This document shows, piece by piece, positions 6,302 to 7,159 of a DNA stretch of 7,159 bases. The notes under the pieces were generated by a model. The model worked only from the letters and a program-made list of their open reading frames with translations, did no database searches and had not been told where the DNA came from. Every line of letters begins with the position of its first letter. Within the stretch, counting starts at the first letter, position 1. The translations under genes were made by a program, and so were the position numbers. Origin of the DNA: Leptolyngbya sp. SIO4C1 (lineage in GTDB: Bacteria; Cyanobacteriota; Cyanobacteriia; Phormidesmidales; Phormidesmidaceae); contig JAAHIA010000259.1 in the NCBI GenBank assembly GCA_010671975.1, positions 1 through 7,159 of the forward strand, given 5' to 3'.

Positions 6302-6393
6302 GCCTGCTAGACCGAGCAGCGAGCCGCGCGGCGACGCTAGTAGCCGAGTCCTGTCGGTAGCTGCGGGGCGCTTCTATGAGACCTATCCGGGTG

Positions 6394-6430
6394 ATTTTAA
6401 AATTTCTTGTATAAGTTTGTATTGCTTTTA
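6394..6430. other. AT-rich tract downstream of the DnaA-box cluster (possible unwinding element)
   Basis: 31 of 37 bases are A or T, starting with the 10-bp palindrome ATTTTAAAAT (6394-6403). It starts about 90 bp beyond the last TTTTCCACA, on the side the boxes point to. It is the most AT-rich stretch noticed by eye. It could be an origin unwinding element or simply promoter DNA; TATAAG at 6410-6415 is a -10-like hexamer without a good -35. Confidence 0.35.
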
Positions 6431-6519
6431 GAGCAGTCGCCTGGCGCGATTGCCAGCCGCGCAGTGCTATGGAGGTACGAGATAACTTTCCTCGGCGTCA
6501 TCCACCGCGTGGCCAACGC

Positions 6520-6525
6520 TAAAAT
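6520..6525 (+). promoter_or_regulatory. Possible -10 element of the TPR gene
   Basis: TAAAAT lies 25 bp before the ATG at 6551, which would give a leader of about 20 bases. The -35 position (about 6497-6502, GTCATC) is a poor match, so the promoter would need an activator or is wrong. Confidence 0.2.
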
Positions 6526-6550
6526 ATCTGGCTATTAGGTAAGCGCAATC

Positions 6551-7159
6551 ATGGTTTTAGGTCAAGTAATCGATCTTGAGGCGGTGCGCGCACAGCGTTC
6601 CAACAACGACCATCGTGGCTATCATGAAGTTGAAATTGATATCTACGAGCGCCGGTTGAAACACCATCCCAGTGACTATCAGGCCTGGAACTATCGCAGC
6701 TACCTGTTAGCCAGCACAGGGCAGTATCAAAGGGCTGCTAAGAGCTATCGCAGGGCGTTAGAGCTCGATGATAGCGATCCGCGCGTGTGGTGCAATTACG
6801 GCGTAGTGCTCGATAAGCTCAGCTGCCTTGAAGAGGCCATTGACTGCTACAGGCAGGCTATAGAGCGCTATCCGCGATACTTTAAAGCGCTTTACCGTCG
6901 CAGTCGCAGCCTGCATCGGCTGCAGCAGTATCAGGCCGCAATCGAAGGCTACGATCGAGCGGCTGAGCTACGTCCTGATTTTCATCGTCTCTGGTACTAC
7001 CGAGGCAAAGCCCTCGTCAAGCTAGGCCGCTTCAAGCAAGCGGCTGAAAGCTTTCGGACGGCGCTCGCAGCTCAGGCAAGTGATGCCGAGGTCTGGTTTA
7101 GCCTAGGCAAGCTGCTACTGCAGCAGCAGCAGCACACAGAAGCCTTAGATGCGTTCATT
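6551..7159 (+). CDS. TPR-repeat protein, N-terminal part (runs off the window)
   Basis: The frame is open from the ATG at 6551 to the last base, 203 codons, with no stop. After about 40 residues of leader (MVLGQVIDLE...) come tandem tetratricopeptide repeats. The repeats begin near residues 43, 77, 111, 145 and 179 at an exact 34-residue period. The anchoring hydrophobic position is W46, W80, L114, W148 and W182, and alanines recur at the helix-packing positions (AAKSYRRALEL, AIDCYRQAIE, AAESFRTAL). The fifth repeat is cut by the window end. There is no signal peptide or transmembrane segment in the visible part, so it is likely cytoplasmic. TPRs form protein-binding superhelical scaffolds; the partner cannot be told from sequence. 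The nearest Shine-Dalgarno-like AGG is rather far upstream (about 11 bases). It is separated from recJ by the DnaA-box region and so is not an obvious operon partner. Confidence 0.93.
   Translation, partial: MVLGQVIDLEAVRAQRSNNDHRGYHEVEIDIYERRLKHHPSDYQAWNYRSYLLASTGQYQRAAKSYRRALELDDSDPRVWCNYGVVLDKLSCLEEAIDCYRQAIERYPRYFKALYRRSRSLHRLQQYQAAIEGYDRAAELRPDFHRLWYYRGKALVKLGRFKQAAESFRTALAAQASDAEVWFSLGKLLLQQQQHTEALDAFI

Larger units (their letters stand above)
6063..6550. other. Noncoding region with DnaA-box cluster; candidate replication origin or DnaA-controlled region
   Basis: These 488 bp contain no credible gene. They hold one TTATCCACA on the minus strand (6094-6102), four TTTTCCACA on the plus strand (6247-6301), two AT-rich tracts (6101-6135, 6394-6430), an 11-bp direct repeat and a HIP1 site. 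Clustered DnaA boxes beside AT-rich DNA in a noncoding gap are what oriC regions look like. Cyanobacterial origins are often near dnaN and away from dnaA; neither gene is seen here, and the flanking genes are recJ and a TPR gene. Origin function is inferred. Alternatives are a DnaA-regulated promoter region for the TPR gene or a DnaA-titrating site. Confidence 0.5.

Noticed and set aside
6441..6456. Hairpin CTGGC-GCGATT-GCCAG as a terminator
   Set aside because: Only 5 bp of stem, no T-run, and not near a gene end.
6376..6522. Very short frames in the noncoding region (12 codons from 6376; 17 codons from 6469)
   Set aside because: Too short, not conserved in any way that can be judged, and one overlaps the AT-rich tract.

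Overview
The window most likely comes from a cyanobacterial chromosome. It carries eight copies of the palindrome GCGATCGC (HIP1, a hallmark of many cyanobacterial genomes). Its proteins also look cyanobacterial: an ArsA/Get3-type ATPase starting MRVILMTGKGGVGKT, an Amt transporter with a cleavable signal peptide, and a long RecJ. The DNA is moderately GC-rich by eye. A filamentous or Leptolyngbya-like lineage is a guess; the sequence does not fix the genus.

Layout: (1) 1-477, minus strand: the N-terminal 40% or so of an ArsA-family ATPase. It is cut short where the sequence folds back on itself: bases 2-54 are the exact reverse complement of 181-233, most simply a chimeric contig end. (2) 478-647: short gap with three perfect 14-bp tandem repeats and a HIP1 site. 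(3) 648-1979, minus: Amt ammonium transporter. (4) 1980-2228: divergent intergenic region with a perfect 6+6+6 palindrome. (5) 2229-2651, plus: small exported protein of unknown function. (6) 2652-2825: gap with a hairpin and short imperfect tandem repeats. (7) 2826-6062, plus: RecJ single-strand-specific exonuclease, about 600 residues of recognisable RecJ followed by about 475 residues of proline-rich linker, coiled coil and an unrecognised C-terminal domain. (8) 6063-6550: a 488-bp noncoding region with four perfect TTTTCCACA DnaA-box-like 9-mers in one orientation (three at exact 12-bp spacing), one perfect TTATCCACA on the opposite strand, and two AT-rich tracts. (9) 6551-7159, plus: N-terminal part of a TPR-repeat protein running off the end.

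The genes do not form one operon or an obvious shared pathway: Amt is nitrogen uptake, RecJ is DNA repair and recombination, ArsA is probably protein targeting or metalloid-related. The two most notable items are the DnaA-box cluster, which resembles a replication origin or a DnaA-controlled regulatory region with no dnaA or dnaN in view, and the long uncharacterised C-terminal half of RecJ. The fold-back at the left end should be treated as a probable assembly or amplification artefact.
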